This document shows, in pieces, positions 9,204-18,298 of a DNA stretch of 64,000 nucleotides. The stretch lies in NCBI RefSeq assembly GCF_913061305.1, contig NZ_CAJXST010000003.1, positions 294,674-358,673 of the forward strand, given 5' to 3'. A program made the position numbers and the translations under genes. How positions within the stretch are numbered: the first letter of the stretch is position 1; each line of letters starts with the position of its first letter. Below the pieces are notes generated by a model that was given only the letters and a program-made list of their open reading frames with translations, had not been told where the DNA came from and ran no database searches. Origin of the DNA: an uncultured Porticoccus sp. GTDB lineage: Bacteria; Pseudomonadota; Gammaproteobacteria; Pseudomonadales; Porticoccaceae.

Positions 9204-10427
9204 ATGCAGACGACGACCCATAAATTACCGGCCGGCGAACGGCAGAACCTTAATATCGGCTATATGCGACTGAGTGACAGCGCGCCGTTGATCATCGCCC
9301 AGGAACTGGGGCTTTTTGCCAAATACGGCCTGGATGTAACGCTTTGCAGAGAAGTCTCATGGGCCAATATCCGCGATAAACTGATCGCCGGGAATTTTGA
9401 CGCCTGTCAGATGCTGGCACCCATGCCACTGGTGACAACGTTGGGGGCTGCGGGGATACGCGCACCGATTGTCACCGGATTGGTGCTATCGCTCAACGGT
9501 AACGGGATTACCCTGTCCCGCCCCCTCTGGGAACAAATGGTCAATCAGTCAGACATTCCCCTGCAGCCTAACCAACCCCTGGCAAGTGCCAGGGCACTCA
9601 AAAAAGTATTGGATAAACAGCCCAGCAACCAGACAATTACCCTCGCTACTGTTCACTCTTTCTCCACGCACACACAATTGCTTCGGATGTGCCTCGAGGC
9701 AGGGGGTATTGATCCGGATCGCGATGTCAGGGTGATCGTGCTGCCACCGGAACAGATGGTGGATAGCCTGGCTCAGGGCGTAATTGACGGTTTCTGTGCC
9801 GGGGAACCCTGGAACAGTATCGCGGTGGAATATGGTGTCGGCGTACTGGCTACCACAGGGTTCCACGTCTGGAACAATGCACCGGAAAAAGTATTGGGTG
9901 TCATGGAGGAATGGCATACCCGCAATCCCGCCACTCACCTCCGGTTGCGGTTGGCATTGATGGAGGCCTGTCAGTGGCTGGCCGACATGGGCAACCGTGA
10001 AGCGACTGTGCAAATGTTGACTCGCCCGGACTACCTGGATTTACCCACCAACTATTTGCGGCCATCACTGACCGGCAACCTGGTCTACGACCGCGGATGT
10101 GCAGCTGAACACCACCCGAATTTCCACGTTTTTGCCAGTTACAGTGCCGGCTTTCCATGGCGATCCCAGGCGGAATTTCTTCTGCATCACTGTGAACCGC
10201 TGCTGGGCAAGGTTTTCGATCGCGACAAAATAGTGTCTATCACGCAACAGTGTTTCCGGACAGATTTATACCGCGAAGCTGCCCGGCTGCTGGGTTACCC
10301 CACACCGGATCAGGACCACAAGAGTGAAGGGACCCATGCTGAGCCCTATTGGTTTAACGATCAGATTGAATTGGGTAGCGACCTGATGGTATCTCCCCAA
10401 ATGCTGCAAGAAAATCGCGACGACTAG
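9204..10427 (+). CDS. nasS: Nitrate/nitrite sensor NasS (NrtA-like, cytoplasmic)
   Basis: 407 residues, homologous to nitrate-binding protein NrtA throughout (compare NIGYMRLSDSAPLIIAQELGLF and VLSLNGNGITLS with the NrtA at 10719) but with no signal peptide. It starts directly with MQTTTHKLPAGERQNLN. That pairing of an NrtA fold without export, next to NasT, defines NasS. It is known to bind nitrate or nitrite in the cytoplasm and to release NasT when it does. It is translated immediately after nasT (3-nt gap), as expected for partners made in fixed proportion. Confidence 0.93.
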   Translation: MQTTTHKLPAGERQNLNIGYMRLSDSAPLIIAQELGLFAKYGLDVTLCREVSWANIRDKLIAGNFDACQMLAPMPLVTTLGAAGIRAPIVTGLVLSLNGNGITLSRPLWEQMVNQSDIPLQPNQPLASARALKKVLDKQPSNQTITLATVHSFSTHTQLLRMCLEAGGIDPDRDVRVIVLPPEQMVDSLAQGVIDGFCAGEPWNSIAVEYGVGVLATTGFHVWNNAPEKVLGVMEEWHTRNPATHLRLRLALMEACQWLADMGNREATVQMLTRPDYLDLPTNYLRPSLTGNLVYDRGCAAEHHPNFHVFASYSAGFPWRSQAEFLLHHCEPLLGKVFDRDKIVSITQQCFRTDLYREAARLLGYPTPDQDHKSEGTHAEPYWFNDQIELGSDLMVSPQMLQENRDD

Positions 10428-10455
10428 CCCTCCCCGCAACAACCAGACCCAAGGT

Positions 10456-10467
10456 CACCTCTTGGTG
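10456..10467 (+). promoter_or_regulatory. Possible NtrC-like dyad upstream of nrtA
   Basis: CACC-TCTT-GGTG is an inverted repeat resembling the enterobacterial NtrC site but with 4 rather than 5 central bases. It lies about 100 nt upstream of the sigma-54-like promoter, a plausible enhancer distance. Weak evidence. Confidence 0.22.
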
Positions 10468-10562
10468 CAGCCTGACTGAAAAGCGCCCCATAATTGTGCC
10501 GGCCAGCCCGGTTACTCCCTCACCTCTCATCTCAACACCTTGTTTTTGCCGACTTTCTTATT

Positions 10563-10577
10563 TGGCATACATTTTGT
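10563..10577 (+). promoter_or_regulatory. Sigma-54-like promoter of the nrtA operon
   Basis: TGGCAT-ACATT-TTGT matches the -24 element and TTG of the -12 element. GG is at 10564-10565, and the -12 dinucleotide is GT instead of GC at 10576-10577. Start would be near 10589, giving a leader of about 130 nt that contains both hairpins described in the next entry. Confidence 0.42.
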
Positions 10578-10612
10578 ATATCTAATAGATAAGACACCAA
10601 TAACGCACCGAC

Positions 10613-10683
10613 TAATACCTGTCCAATGGTATTAAGGGCAATGAAGCCCCCCTGCACATAAAACCGGCAGGTGGGCTTTTTTT
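10613..10683 (+). ncRNA. nrtA leader: P1 and ANTAR hairpin overlapping a terminator
   Basis: The first hairpin (P1) is UAAUACC (10613-10619) with GGUAUUA (10628-10634), a perfect 7-bp stem with an 8-nt loop. One base later, GGGC (10636-10639) and GCCC (10646-10649) form a second hairpin with the hexaloop AAUGAA, which has A at position 1 and G at position 4 as required for ANTAR recognition. The same GCCC begins the terminator stem 10646-10655 with 10667-10676 (one mismatch), followed by seven U. Two hairpins in tandem with the second exclusive to a terminator is the known NasT-type antitermination architecture. The P1 loop itself does not show the A1/G4 pattern. Confidence 0.72.
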
Positions 10684-10718
10684 ATGCAAGTGACATTCAC
10701 AGTTGAGGTACCCGTTAA

Positions 10719-12110
10719 ATGAACAGCAATCTTCAAGACTCCCCGGTACAGAAAAGATTGAAATTTCCACAATGGATCCTGTTGACCCTGTCCTTTTTGG
10801 TCATGGGCAGCTGGGCACATGCTGAACTGGGACCACCTGAAAAGGACGAGCTCAAGTTTGGCTTTATCAAGCTGACGGACATGGCGCCTATCGCTATCGC
10901 CTACGAAAACGGTTATTTCGAAGATGAGGGGCTTTACGTCACCATCGAGGCACAGGCTAACTGGAAAGTGCTATTGGATGGGGTTATCGACGGCAAACTC
11001 GATGGCGCACATATGCTTGCTGGCCAGCCCCTGGCGGCCACCATCGGCTTTGGCACCAAGGCCCACATCGTTACGCCATTCAGTATGGACCTCAACGGAA
11101 ATGGTATTACCGTTTCCAATGCTGTCTGGGAGAAAATGAAAGCCCACGTACCAATGGCTGAGGGCAAACCGGTCCACCCGATCAAAGCCGACTATCTGAA
11201 ACCGGTCGTCGATCAAATGCGGGCGCAGGGCACGCCATTTAAAATGGGCATGGTTTTCCCGGTCTCCACGCACAACTACGAGTTGCGCTACTGGCTAGCG
11301 GCCGGCGGGATTCATCCCGGCTTCTACGCACCACACAAGGGCGATACCAGCGGCAATATCAATGCCGAAGCCCTGCTGTCTGTTACGCCTCCCCCTCAGA
11401 TGCCTGCCACCCTTGAGGCTGGCACCATTCACGGCTACTGCGTCGGTGAGCCGTGGAACCAGCAAGCGGTATTCATGGGTATCGGGGTTCCAGTCATCAC
11501 GGATTATGAGATCTGGAAAAACAACCCGGAAAAAGTCTTTGGCATGACCAAGGAATTTACCGAGAAGTACCCGAACACCACCGCCCGCCTGGTCAAGGCC
11601 ATGCTGCGTGCCGCCAAGTGGCTGGATGAAAACAACAATGCCAACCGCCCGGAAGCCGTTGAAATCCTCTCCCGTTCGGAATACGTCGGTGCGGATTATG
11701 ACGTCATTGCCAATAGCATGACGGGAACCTTTGAATACGAGAAGGGTGATAAACGCGACGTGCCCGACTTCAATGTGTTCTTCCGTCATTTTGCCACCTA
11801 CCCCTATTACTCCGATGCCGTCTGGTATTTAACCCAGATGCGCCGCTGGGGACAGATTGCCGAGCCCAAAAGTGATGAGTGGTATTTCGAGACCGCCAGG
11901 AAAGTCTATCTCCCAGACATCTATGCCACCGCTGCCAAAGCATTGATTGCCGAAGGGCTGATGTCTGCGGAGGATTTCCCGGACCTGGACAGTGAATCCG
12001 GCTTCAAACCACCTCAATCAGAGTTTATCGACGACATCGCGTTCGATGGCACGCAACCCAACGCCTACCTGGAAAAGTTTTCCATTGGCCTGAAAGACGA
12101 AACGCTCTGA
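10719..12110 (+). CDS. nrtA: Nitrate ABC transporter substrate-binding protein
   Basis: 463-residue periplasmic nitrate-binding protein of the NrtA/CmpA family. An N-terminal basic segment and hydrophobic stretch ([17 protein letters not shown]) form the export signal, with cleavage likely before ELGPPEK. Family signatures include [49 protein letters not shown] and [13 protein letters not shown]. It is the first gene of a long operon behind the antitermination leader. A stable hairpin follows the stop, which would help keep its transcript more abundant than the permease message. Close paralogue of nasS. Confidence 0.94.
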   Translation: MNSNLQDSPVQKRLKFPQWILLTLSFLVMGSWAHAELGPPEKDELKFGFIKLTDMAPIAIAYENGYFEDEGLYVTIEAQANWKVLLDGVIDGKLDGAHMLAGQPLAATIGFGTKAHIVTPFSMDLNGNGITVSNAVWEKMKAHVPMAEGKPVHPIKADYLKPVVDQMRAQGTPFKMGMVFPVSTHNYELRYWLAAGGIHPGFYAPHKGDTSGNINAEALLSVTPPPQMPATLEAGTIHGYCVGEPWNQQAVFMGIGVPVITDYEIWKNNPEKVFGMTKEFTEKYPNTTARLVKAMLRAAKWLDENNNANRPEAVEILSRSEYVGADYDVIANSMTGTFEYEKGDKRDVPDFNVFFRHFATYPYYSDAVWYLTQMRRWGQIAEPKSDEWYFETARKVYLPDIYATAAKALIAEGLMSAEDFPDLDSESGFKPPQSEFIDDIAFDGTQPNAYLEKFSIGLKDETL

Positions 12111-12139
12111 TGGGCGACGCCAAATCTTAAGTAAAGCAC

Positions 12140-12157
12140 GGGCAGTCAAGGCTGCCC
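12140..12157 (+). other. Stable intercistronic hairpin between nrtA and nrtB
   Basis: GGGCAG (12140-12145) pairs perfectly with CTGCCC (12152-12157) across a 6-nt loop, with no U-run after it. This is the usual position and form of an mRNA-protecting hairpin after a binding-protein gene rather than a terminator. Confidence 0.5.
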
Positions 12158-12181
12158 ATTAGCCACCGAAGGATCTATTAC

Positions 12182-13183
12182 ATGACTGACCTTGCTGCTA
12201 TTTTCAGGAATGAACAGGGAATCGCCCGCTTCTCTATCTCACAACTGAGCAGTATTGCCCGCACCGTGGGTAAAACCCTCGCCCTCCCCCTTGCGGGTAT
12301 CCTGATTTTTTTAATGCTCTGGCAGGGTGTCGCCAACAACATCAACACCTCACTGGGGCAGTTTCCGGGACCGGTTCAAGTCTGGGAGCAATCCAAAGGC
12401 TTGCTGGCCGAGCACCAGCGCGAACGCAAAAAAGCGGCCGCTTTCTACCAGCGGCAAGAGGATAGAAATGCCAAACGGCTGGCCAAAAACCCCGATGCGG
12501 AAGTAAAAATTCGCAGCTATACCGGCAAGGCCACCTTCCTGGATCAGGTGATAACCAGCCTCTATACCGTGTCTTTCGGATTTCTGATCGCCACGGTGAT
12601 TGCGGTGCCTCTGGGCATCGTCTGCGGCTTAAGTGAAAAGGTGTACCAGTCGGTCAACCCGATCATCCAGACATTCAAGCCGGTCTCACCCCTGGCATGG
12701 CTACCGCTGGTGACAATGGTGGTATCGGCCCTTTATGTCACCGATGACCCCATGTTTGAAAAGGCCTTTCTGACCTCCGCATTTACAGTGGCCCTCTGTT
12801 GCCTTTGGCCCACCGTAATCAACACCACAGTGGGCGTTACCAGTATCGATCGCGATCTGGTCAACGTCAGCCGGGTTCTGCAACTGCCTTCGCTGGTACA
12901 TGTCCGAAAAATTGTTATCCCCTCCGCCATACCCATGATTTTCACCGGCATGCGGTTATCACTGGCCACTGGCTGGATGGTATTGATTGCCGCCGAAATG
13001 CTGGCCCAGAACCCCGGTTTGGGCAAATTTATCTGGGATGAGTTTCAGAACGGCTCATCGGATTCACTGGGTCGCATTATGGTGGCTGTGGTGACCATTG
13101 GACTGATCGGTTTTCTGCTGGATCGCCTCATGCTGCTCCTTCAGAAACGTATCAGCTGGGACAAACAGGCAATTCTCCGCTAA
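12182..13183 (+). CDS. nrtB: Nitrate ABC transporter permease
   Basis: 333-residue inner-membrane permease of the NrtB/SsuC group. A first transmembrane helix (TLALPLAGILIFLMLWQGVA) is followed by a charged loop (about residues 75-120). Several further helices follow. The EAA-type coupling loop reads RDLVNVSRVLQLPSLVHVRKIVIPSAIPMIFTGMRL in the second half (shown here only as a landmark region at about residues 220-255). It sits 71 nt after nrtA and 30 nt before the ATPase gene. It should form the membrane channel with NrtA outside and NrtC inside. Confidence 0.93.
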   Translation: MTDLAAIFRNEQGIARFSISQLSSIARTVGKTLALPLAGILIFLMLWQGVANNINTSLGQFPGPVQVWEQSKGLLAEHQRERKKAAAFYQRQEDRNAKRLAKNPDAEVKIRSYTGKATFLDQVITSLYTVSFGFLIATVIAVPLGIVCGLSEKVYQSVNPIIQTFKPVSPLAWLPLVTMVVSALYVTDDPMFEKAFLTSAFTVALCCLWPTVINTTVGVTSIDRDLVNVSRVLQLPSLVHVRKIVIPSAIPMIFTGMRLSLATGWMVLIAAEMLAQNPGLGKFIWDEFQNGSSDSLGRIMVAVVTIGLIGFLLDRLMLLLQKRISWDKQAILR

Positions 13184-13213
13184 CAGCGGCGGACAGCAGT
13201 CAAGGAGCAACCT

Positions 13214-14134
13214 ATGAAAAACCCCTATCTGGAAATCAGCCATATCGGCATCGAGTTTGCCACCGATGGTGAACCGTTCCGCGCCCTGCAGGATGTCGAC
13301 CTATCAATCGACAAGGGCCAGTTTGTCTCGCTGATTGGCCACTCAGGCTGCGGCAAGTCCACGGTATTGAACATCATCGCCGGTCTCTATGAGGCCAGCG
13401 AAGGCGGCGTCATTCTCGAGGGACGCGAAGTCGACAAACCGGGACCCGACCGGGCAGTGGTCTTCCAGAACCATGCCCTGTTGCCGTGGCTGACCGTGTA
13501 CCAGAATGTCGAACTGGCGGTAAAAAGGGTCTTTCGCAAGACCAAAAACAAGGCGGAAATGCACGAGTGGATTGAACACAACCTCTCGCTGGTTCACATG
13601 GACCACGCCCTGCACAAACTGCCCGGAGAAATATCCGGCGGTATGAAACAGCGCGTCGGTATCGCCCGCTGTCTGGCCATGCAACCCAAAGTATTGCTGA
13701 TGGATGAGCCGTTTGGCGCACTGGATGCCCTGACCCGCGCTCACCTGCAGGATTCACTGATGGAAATCCAGACCAGTCTGGGCAACACGGTGATCATGAT
13801 TACCCACGATGTGGATGAGGCCGTTTTGTTGTCGGATCGAATCGTCATGATGACCAACGGCCCCGCCGCCACCATTGGCGAAATACTCGACGTCAATTTA
13901 CCCCGCCCGCGGGACAGGCTGGCCCTGGCTGAAGACGCCGATTTCATTCACTACCGTCAGCAGGTCCTGGAATTTCTCTACGACAAGCAGAAAAACCCTC
14001 AGATTGAAAAAAAGCCGACCGACTCTGCCAGGAAGTTACAGGAGGTGGCATGTAAACCGGCCTCTTCACAGGACGATGCCGCTGTCGATACCGGTAAGAC
14101 AACGACCGGTACCGACAAAACCAGGGCAGCCTGA
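13214..14134 (+). CDS. nrtC: Nitrate ABC transporter ATP-binding protein
   Basis: 306-residue ABC ATPase. Walker A GHSGCGKST, the Q-loop in VVFQNHALLPWLTVYQNVELAV, signature ISGGMKQRVGIARCLAMQP, Walker B VLLMDEPFGALDALT and the switch histidine in VIMITHDVDEAVLLSDRI are all intact. The DQ following Walker A region (PGPDRAVVFQNH) is typical for nitrate/taurine importers. The length fits an NrtD-type single ATPase with a roughly 40-residue low-complexity tail rich in Thr, Lys and Ala; the NrtA-like C-terminal domain found in cyanobacterial NrtC is absent. The gene ends 3 nt before the next start. Confidence 0.93.
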   Translation: MKNPYLEISHIGIEFATDGEPFRALQDVDLSIDKGQFVSLIGHSGCGKSTVLNIIAGLYEASEGGVILEGREVDKPGPDRAVVFQNHALLPWLTVYQNVELAVKRVFRKTKNKAEMHEWIEHNLSLVHMDHALHKLPGEISGGMKQRVGIARCLAMQPKVLLMDEPFGALDALTRAHLQDSLMEIQTSLGNTVIMITHDVDEAVLLSDRIVMMTNGPAATIGEILDVNLPRPRDRLALAEDADFIHYRQQVLEFLYDKQKNPQIEKKPTDSARKLQEVACKPASSQDDAAVDTGKTTTGTDKTRAA

Positions 14135-14137
14135 GCA

Positions 14138-15358
14138 ATGGCAGATTCTATTGCGATTGTCGGGACCGGTATGGCAGGCGCCCGCCTCGCCGAAGCGCTG
14201 GTGAATGGCGGTTTTTCGGGGTCAATTACCATGATTGGTGAAGAGCCAGTCAAGGCCTATAACCGCGTACAGCTGTCCTCGTTACTCACCGGCGATAAGA
14301 CCGTGGATTGCCTGCCATTGCTCAGCGACGACTGGTATCGCGCCAACAATATTCGTCTGCGTTGTGGCGACCCGCTGATCCAGCTGGATACCGGCAATCT
14401 GGCCATAACCACCGCTTCAGGGTGGCAAGAACAGTTTTCCCGTATTGTGATTGCCACCGGCTCGAGGCCCGTTGTACCGGCGATTCCGGGAAACAGCTTG
14501 CCCGGTGTCATGTCCTTTCGCACCCTCGATGATGTCGCCCTCATGCAGGATTTCGCCCTACAGGGTCAACGCGCTGTGGTGGTTGGCGGTGGTCTGCTGG
14601 GGCTCGAAGCCGCCTATGGTCTGAATCATCTCGGTCTGGATGTCACCGTGGTGCACAACAGCGACAACCTGATGAATCGGCAACTCGATGCGACCGCCGC
14701 AGCCATGCTGAAAAAAAGCCTGGAAGACCGGGGTATCTCTGTGCTCACCGGGGTAAGAACCAAAGCCGTTACCGGCAGCGAACGCGCAGATGGCCTGATG
14801 CTTGAAAACGGCGACTGGCTACCGGGCGAGCTGGTGGTGTTTGCTACCGGGATATCACCCAATGTACAGGTATTCAGGGACAGCGGACTGAAGATCAACC
14901 GTGGCATCGTCGTCGACGACCAGATGCATACGTCCATCAAACATATCTATGCCCTCGGTGAGTGTTCGGAACACAACAACACCACCGTGGGTATTGTTGC
15001 GCCGATCTGGGAACAGGCAAAAGTCCTCGCCGAAACCCTGCTGGGCAACTCCGCCTGTTATCGACCCAGAGAACACTCGACCCAACTCAAGGTATCGGGA
15101 ATTGATGTGTTCTCGGCGGGACGTCTAAACGCAGGAAACAGTGAACGCAATATTGTGATCAACGACCCGTCTGCCGGTATTTATCGACGTCTGGTGATTG
15201 ACGATAACCGCTTACAGGCCGCCCTGCTGTTTGGTGACAAAAGTCTGTGCAGCCATTACGAGACCCTGATCAGCGACGGGCAACCACTTGGTGTCAATGC
15301 AAATCAATTGATGTTCAGTGACCAGACCGGTCAGGACGTCGTACGCGAAATGAAATAG
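14138..15358 (+). CDS. FAD-dependent NAD(P)H oxidoreductase, probable electron donor of NasA
   Basis: 406-residue two-dinucleotide-domain flavoprotein. The FAD motif is VGTGMAGARLAEAL at the N-terminus, the NAD(P) motif is VVVGGGLLGLEAAYGL in the middle, and the second FAD segment is GELVVFATGISPNVQV. It is clearly related to the N-terminal third of the NirB encoded downstream (YNRVQLSSLL against YDRVHLSEYF). Placed between the nitrate transporter and nirB, it matches the small subunit of assimilatory nitrate reductase in Klebsiella (NasC) and Bacillus (NasB), which passes electrons from NAD(P)H to the molybdenum subunit. It lacks a [2Fe-2S] tail; NasA here carries one. Confidence 0.85.
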   Translation: MADSIAIVGTGMAGARLAEALVNGGFSGSITMIGEEPVKAYNRVQLSSLLTGDKTVDCLPLLSDDWYRANNIRLRCGDPLIQLDTGNLAITTASGWQEQFSRIVIATGSRPVVPAIPGNSLPGVMSFRTLDDVALMQDFALQGQRAVVVGGGLLGLEAAYGLNHLGLDVTVVHNSDNLMNRQLDATAAAMLKKSLEDRGISVLTGVRTKAVTGSERADGLMLENGDWLPGELVVFATGISPNVQVFRDSGLKINRGIVVDDQMHTSIKHIYALGECSEHNNTTVGIVAPIWEQAKVLAETLLGNSACYRPREHSTQLKVSGIDVFSAGRLNAGNSERNIVINDPSAGIYRRLVIDDNRLQAALLFGDKSLCSHYETLISDGQPLGVNANQLMFSDQTGQDVVREMK

Positions 15359-15379
15359 AGCAATAGCAGGTAACAGGAC

Positions 15380-17905
15380 ATGTTGAAAATTGTCGTTATA
15401 GGAAATGGAATGGTGGGCCACCACTACGTGGAACAACTGGCCGGATCCGGCGTTACCGCCAAAATCACCGTCCTCGGGGCCGAACCCCGCCCCGCTTACG
15501 ACCGGGTTCACCTGTCGGAATACTTCGCGGGTCGCAAACCGGAAGAGTTGGCTCTGACCACCCGAGAACACTACCAATCGATCGGCGTGGATGCCTACTT
15601 CGGCGATGCCGTGGCAACCATAGACCGCGAAGCCAAAACGGTCACCACCGAGGGTGGCCGCAGCTTCCGTTACGACAAACTGGTGCTGGCCACCGGCTCC
15701 TACCCGTTTGTACCACCGATTCCCGGGGCTGACCTGCCAGACTGTCTGGTGTATCGCACCATCGACGATCTGGGCATGATTCAGGCCAGAAGCAAGGACG
15801 CCAAAGTCGGCGTCGTGGTCGGCGGGGGTCTGCTTGGACTGGAGGCGGCCAATGCCCTCCAGAATCTCGGCCTGAAAACTCACGTGGTGGAATTTGCCCC
15901 CGGTCTGATGGGTGTGCAGCTCGACAATGGCGGCAGTGCCATGCTGCGCCGCAAAATTGAAGCCCTGGATGTTCAGGTACATACCAGCAAGGCAACCCAG
16001 ACCATTACCGAAACTGATGGCAAGGACACTCGCCTGGTGATGAACTTCGCCGATGACGAAACCCTGGCCACCGATGTGATCGTATTCTCCGCCGGGATTC
16101 GCCCCTCGGACCAGCTGGCCAGAGACTGCGGTCTAGAGGTGGGACCACGCGGTGGTATTACCATCGACTACCACTGTCGCACCAGTGATTCCGACATTTT
16201 TGCGATCGGCGAATGTGCCCTGTATGGCGGCATGATCTTCGGTCTGGTCGCTCCCGGCTACCGCATGGCGGAAGTGGCTGTCAGCCAGCTGACTGGCGAG
16301 CACAACGCTTTCCAGGGCGCGGATATGAGCACCAAGCTGAAACTGCTGGGTGTCAACGTGGGTTCCATCGGCGATTCCCACGGCAAAACTCCGGGTGCCA
16401 TCGCCTACACCTTCAGTGACGAGCGCGAGGAAGTCTACAAACGCCTGGTTGTCAGCGCAGACGGTAAAACCGCTCTGGGGGCAGTGCTGGTGGGCGACTG
16501 CTCCGACTACGACACCCTGCTGCAGTATTACCTCAATGGCATCGAACTGCCCGCCAACCCTGAAACCATGATTCTGCCTGCCAGCGAAGGTGGCGCGCCA
16601 CTGCTGGGCGCGGCGGCCCTGCCCGCCACGGCCACCATCTGCTCCTGCCACAACGTCAGCAAGGGCGACATCATCAGCGCCATCGACGGCGGCTGCTGCT
16701 CCCTGGCGGACGTGAAGTCCTGCACTGCGGCCAGTACCGGCTGTGGTGGCTGTGCGGCGCTGCTGAAGAATGTGGTGGACGACGAAATGGCTGCACGCGG
16801 TATGGAGGTGAACAAGTCCATCTGCGAGCACTTCCAGTTCACCCGCCAGGAGCTGTTCCACATTATCAAGGTGGAATCCATCAAGTCTTTTGAGGAATTG
16901 ATTGGTAAACACGGTAGCGGCCGCGGTTGCGAGATCTGCAAACCGGCAGCGGCCTCCATCCTCGCCTCCCTGTGGAATGACTACATCCTCGAAGAGAAAC
17001 ATGTGGGCCTGCAGGATACCAACGACACCTTTCTCGCCAATATGCAGAAGAATGGCACCTATTCCGTGGTGCCGCGGGTACCGGGCGGCGAAATTACCCC
17101 GGAAAAACTGATTGTGCTCGGCGAGGTGGGCAAAAAATACAATCTCTACACCAAGATTACCGGCGGGCAGCGGATCGACCTGTTTGGGGCCAGAGTGGAT
17201 CAGTTGCCGGATATCTGGAAAGAACTGATCGACGCCGGTTTTGAAACCGGCCACGCGTACGGCAAGGCACTGCGCACCGTCAAATCCTGTGTCGGCAGCA
17301 CCTGGTGCCGCTACGGGGTACAGGACAGCGTCAGCATGGCGATCTATATCGAAGATCGCTACAAGGGTCTGCGCTCGCCCCACAAACTGAAGTCCGCCGT
17401 GTCCGGCTGTACCCGGGAGTGTGCCGAGGCGCAATCCAAGGACTTCGGGGTAATTGCCACCGAGCATGGCTGGAACCTGTACCTGTGCGGCAATGGCGGC
17501 ATGAAACCCCGCCACGCCGACCTGTTCGCCACCGACCTGGATGACGAAACCCTGATCAGGTACATCGATCGCTTCCTGATGTTCTATGTACGAACCGCCG
17601 ACCGCCTGCAGCGCACCTCGGTGTGGCTGGACAACCTGGAGGGTGGTCTGGATTACCTGAAAGAGGTGGTCATCGACGACCGGCTGGGTATCTGTGCCGA
17701 ACTGGAGGAACAGATGAACAGTATTGTCGGCACCTACCAGTGCGAGTGGAAAACCACCATTGAGGATCCGGAAAAACTCAAGCGCTTCCGCCAGTTCGTC
17801 AACTCTGATGCGGCGGACGAACGGGTTGTGTTCGTGCAGGAGCGCGGCCAGCCGCGGCCGGCCACCGAAGAAGAAACCGACCAACTGTTGGCCAAATCGG
17901 CGTAA
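15380..17905 (+). CDS. nirB: NADH-dependent nitrite reductase large subunit
   Basis: Reduces nitrite to ammonium with six electrons from NADH in the cytoplasm. 841 residues, full length. Order of parts: FAD/NAD(P) module (VIGNGMVGHHYVEQL, VVVGGGLLGLEAANAL), a BFD-like [2Fe-2S] domain (ICSCHNV ... SCTAASTGCGGC), a short second cysteine pair (GRGCEICKP), then the siroheme/[4Fe-4S] reductase region with the ligands CVGSTWCRYG and SGCTRECAEAQ. An AGGTAACAGGAC ribosome region precedes the ATG. nirD follows after 9 nt. No siroheme synthase gene lies in this window. Confidence 0.97.
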   Translation: MLKIVVIGNGMVGHHYVEQLAGSGVTAKITVLGAEPRPAYDRVHLSEYFAGRKPEELALTTREHYQSIGVDAYFGDAVATIDREAKTVTTEGGRSFRYDKLVLATGSYPFVPPIPGADLPDCLVYRTIDDLGMIQARSKDAKVGVVVGGGLLGLEAANALQNLGLKTHVVEFAPGLMGVQLDNGGSAMLRRKIEALDVQVHTSKATQTITETDGKDTRLVMNFADDETLATDVIVFSAGIRPSDQLARDCGLEVGPRGGITIDYHCRTSDSDIFAIGECALYGGMIFGLVAPGYRMAEVAVSQLTGEHNAFQGADMSTKLKLLGVNVGSIGDSHGKTPGAIAYTFSDEREEVYKRLVVSADGKTALGAVLVGDCSDYDTLLQYYLNGIELPANPETMILPASEGGAPLLGAAALPATATICSCHNVSKGDIISAIDGGCCSLADVKSCTAASTGCGGCAALLKNVVDDEMAARGMEVNKSICEHFQFTRQELFHIIKVESIKSFEELIGKHGSGRGCEICKPAAASILASLWNDYILEEKHVGLQDTNDTFLANMQKNGTYSVVPRVPGGEITPEKLIVLGEVGKKYNLYTKITGGQRIDLFGARVDQLPDIWKELIDAGFETGHAYGKALRTVKSCVGSTWCRYGVQDSVSMAIYIEDRYKGLRSPHKLKSAVSGCTRECAEAQSKDFGVIATEHGWNLYLCGNGGMKPRHADLFATDLDDETLIRYIDRFLMFYVRTADRLQRTSVWLDNLEGGLDYLKEVVIDDRLGICAELEEQMNSIVGTYQCEWKTTIEDPEKLKRFRQFVNSDAADERVVFVQERGQPRPATEEETDQLLAKSA

Positions 17906-17914
17906 GAGGCTTTA

Positions 17915-18271
17915 TTGATGAATACCGCAGAAAACAGAGTATCTGAAAACCCGCTGGTGATCTGCCGACAGGAAGAGCTGATTCCAAACTCCGGCATCTG
18001 TGCGCTGATCGACGGCCAGCAGGTGGCAGTTTTTTACCTGCCCGATGAAGCACCTCAGGTCTATGCCATTGGCAACTGGGATCCCATCGGCAAGGCCAAC
18101 GTGCTGTCCAGGGGCGTGGTCGGCGATGTACAGGGACGATTGGTGGTCGCCTCACCGCTCTACAAACAGCACTATGATCTGACCACCGGCCAGTGCCTGG
18201 AAAACGAGGACGTGACGGTGCCCACCTACGCCATTGAACTGGTGGACAGTCAAGTGGTGGTCACCCCCTAG
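17915..18271 (+). CDS. nirD: Nitrite reductase small subunit
   Basis: 118 residues with the NirD Rieske-like fold: a short N-terminal strand with CRQEELIPNSGICALIDGQQ, then IGNWDPIGKANVLSRGVVGD and the typical VVASPLYKQHYDLTTGQCLENEDV. The Cys/His ligands of true Rieske proteins are missing, as is normal for NirD. It is the partner of NirB and lies 9 nt downstream of it. Confidence 0.95.
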   Translation: MMNTAENRVSENPLVICRQEELIPNSGICALIDGQQVAVFYLPDEAPQVYAIGNWDPIGKANVLSRGVVGDVQGRLVVASPLYKQHYDLTTGQCLENEDVTVPTYAIELVDSQVVVTP

Positions 18272-18298
18272 GCGACTCTCGGCAACCGGCAGATCTTC

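Noticed and set aside
16133..17884. Long minus-strand open frame (583 codons) inside nirB
   Set aside because: It is the antisense shadow of a GC-rich conserved gene. The sense frame has all nitrite reductase motifs.
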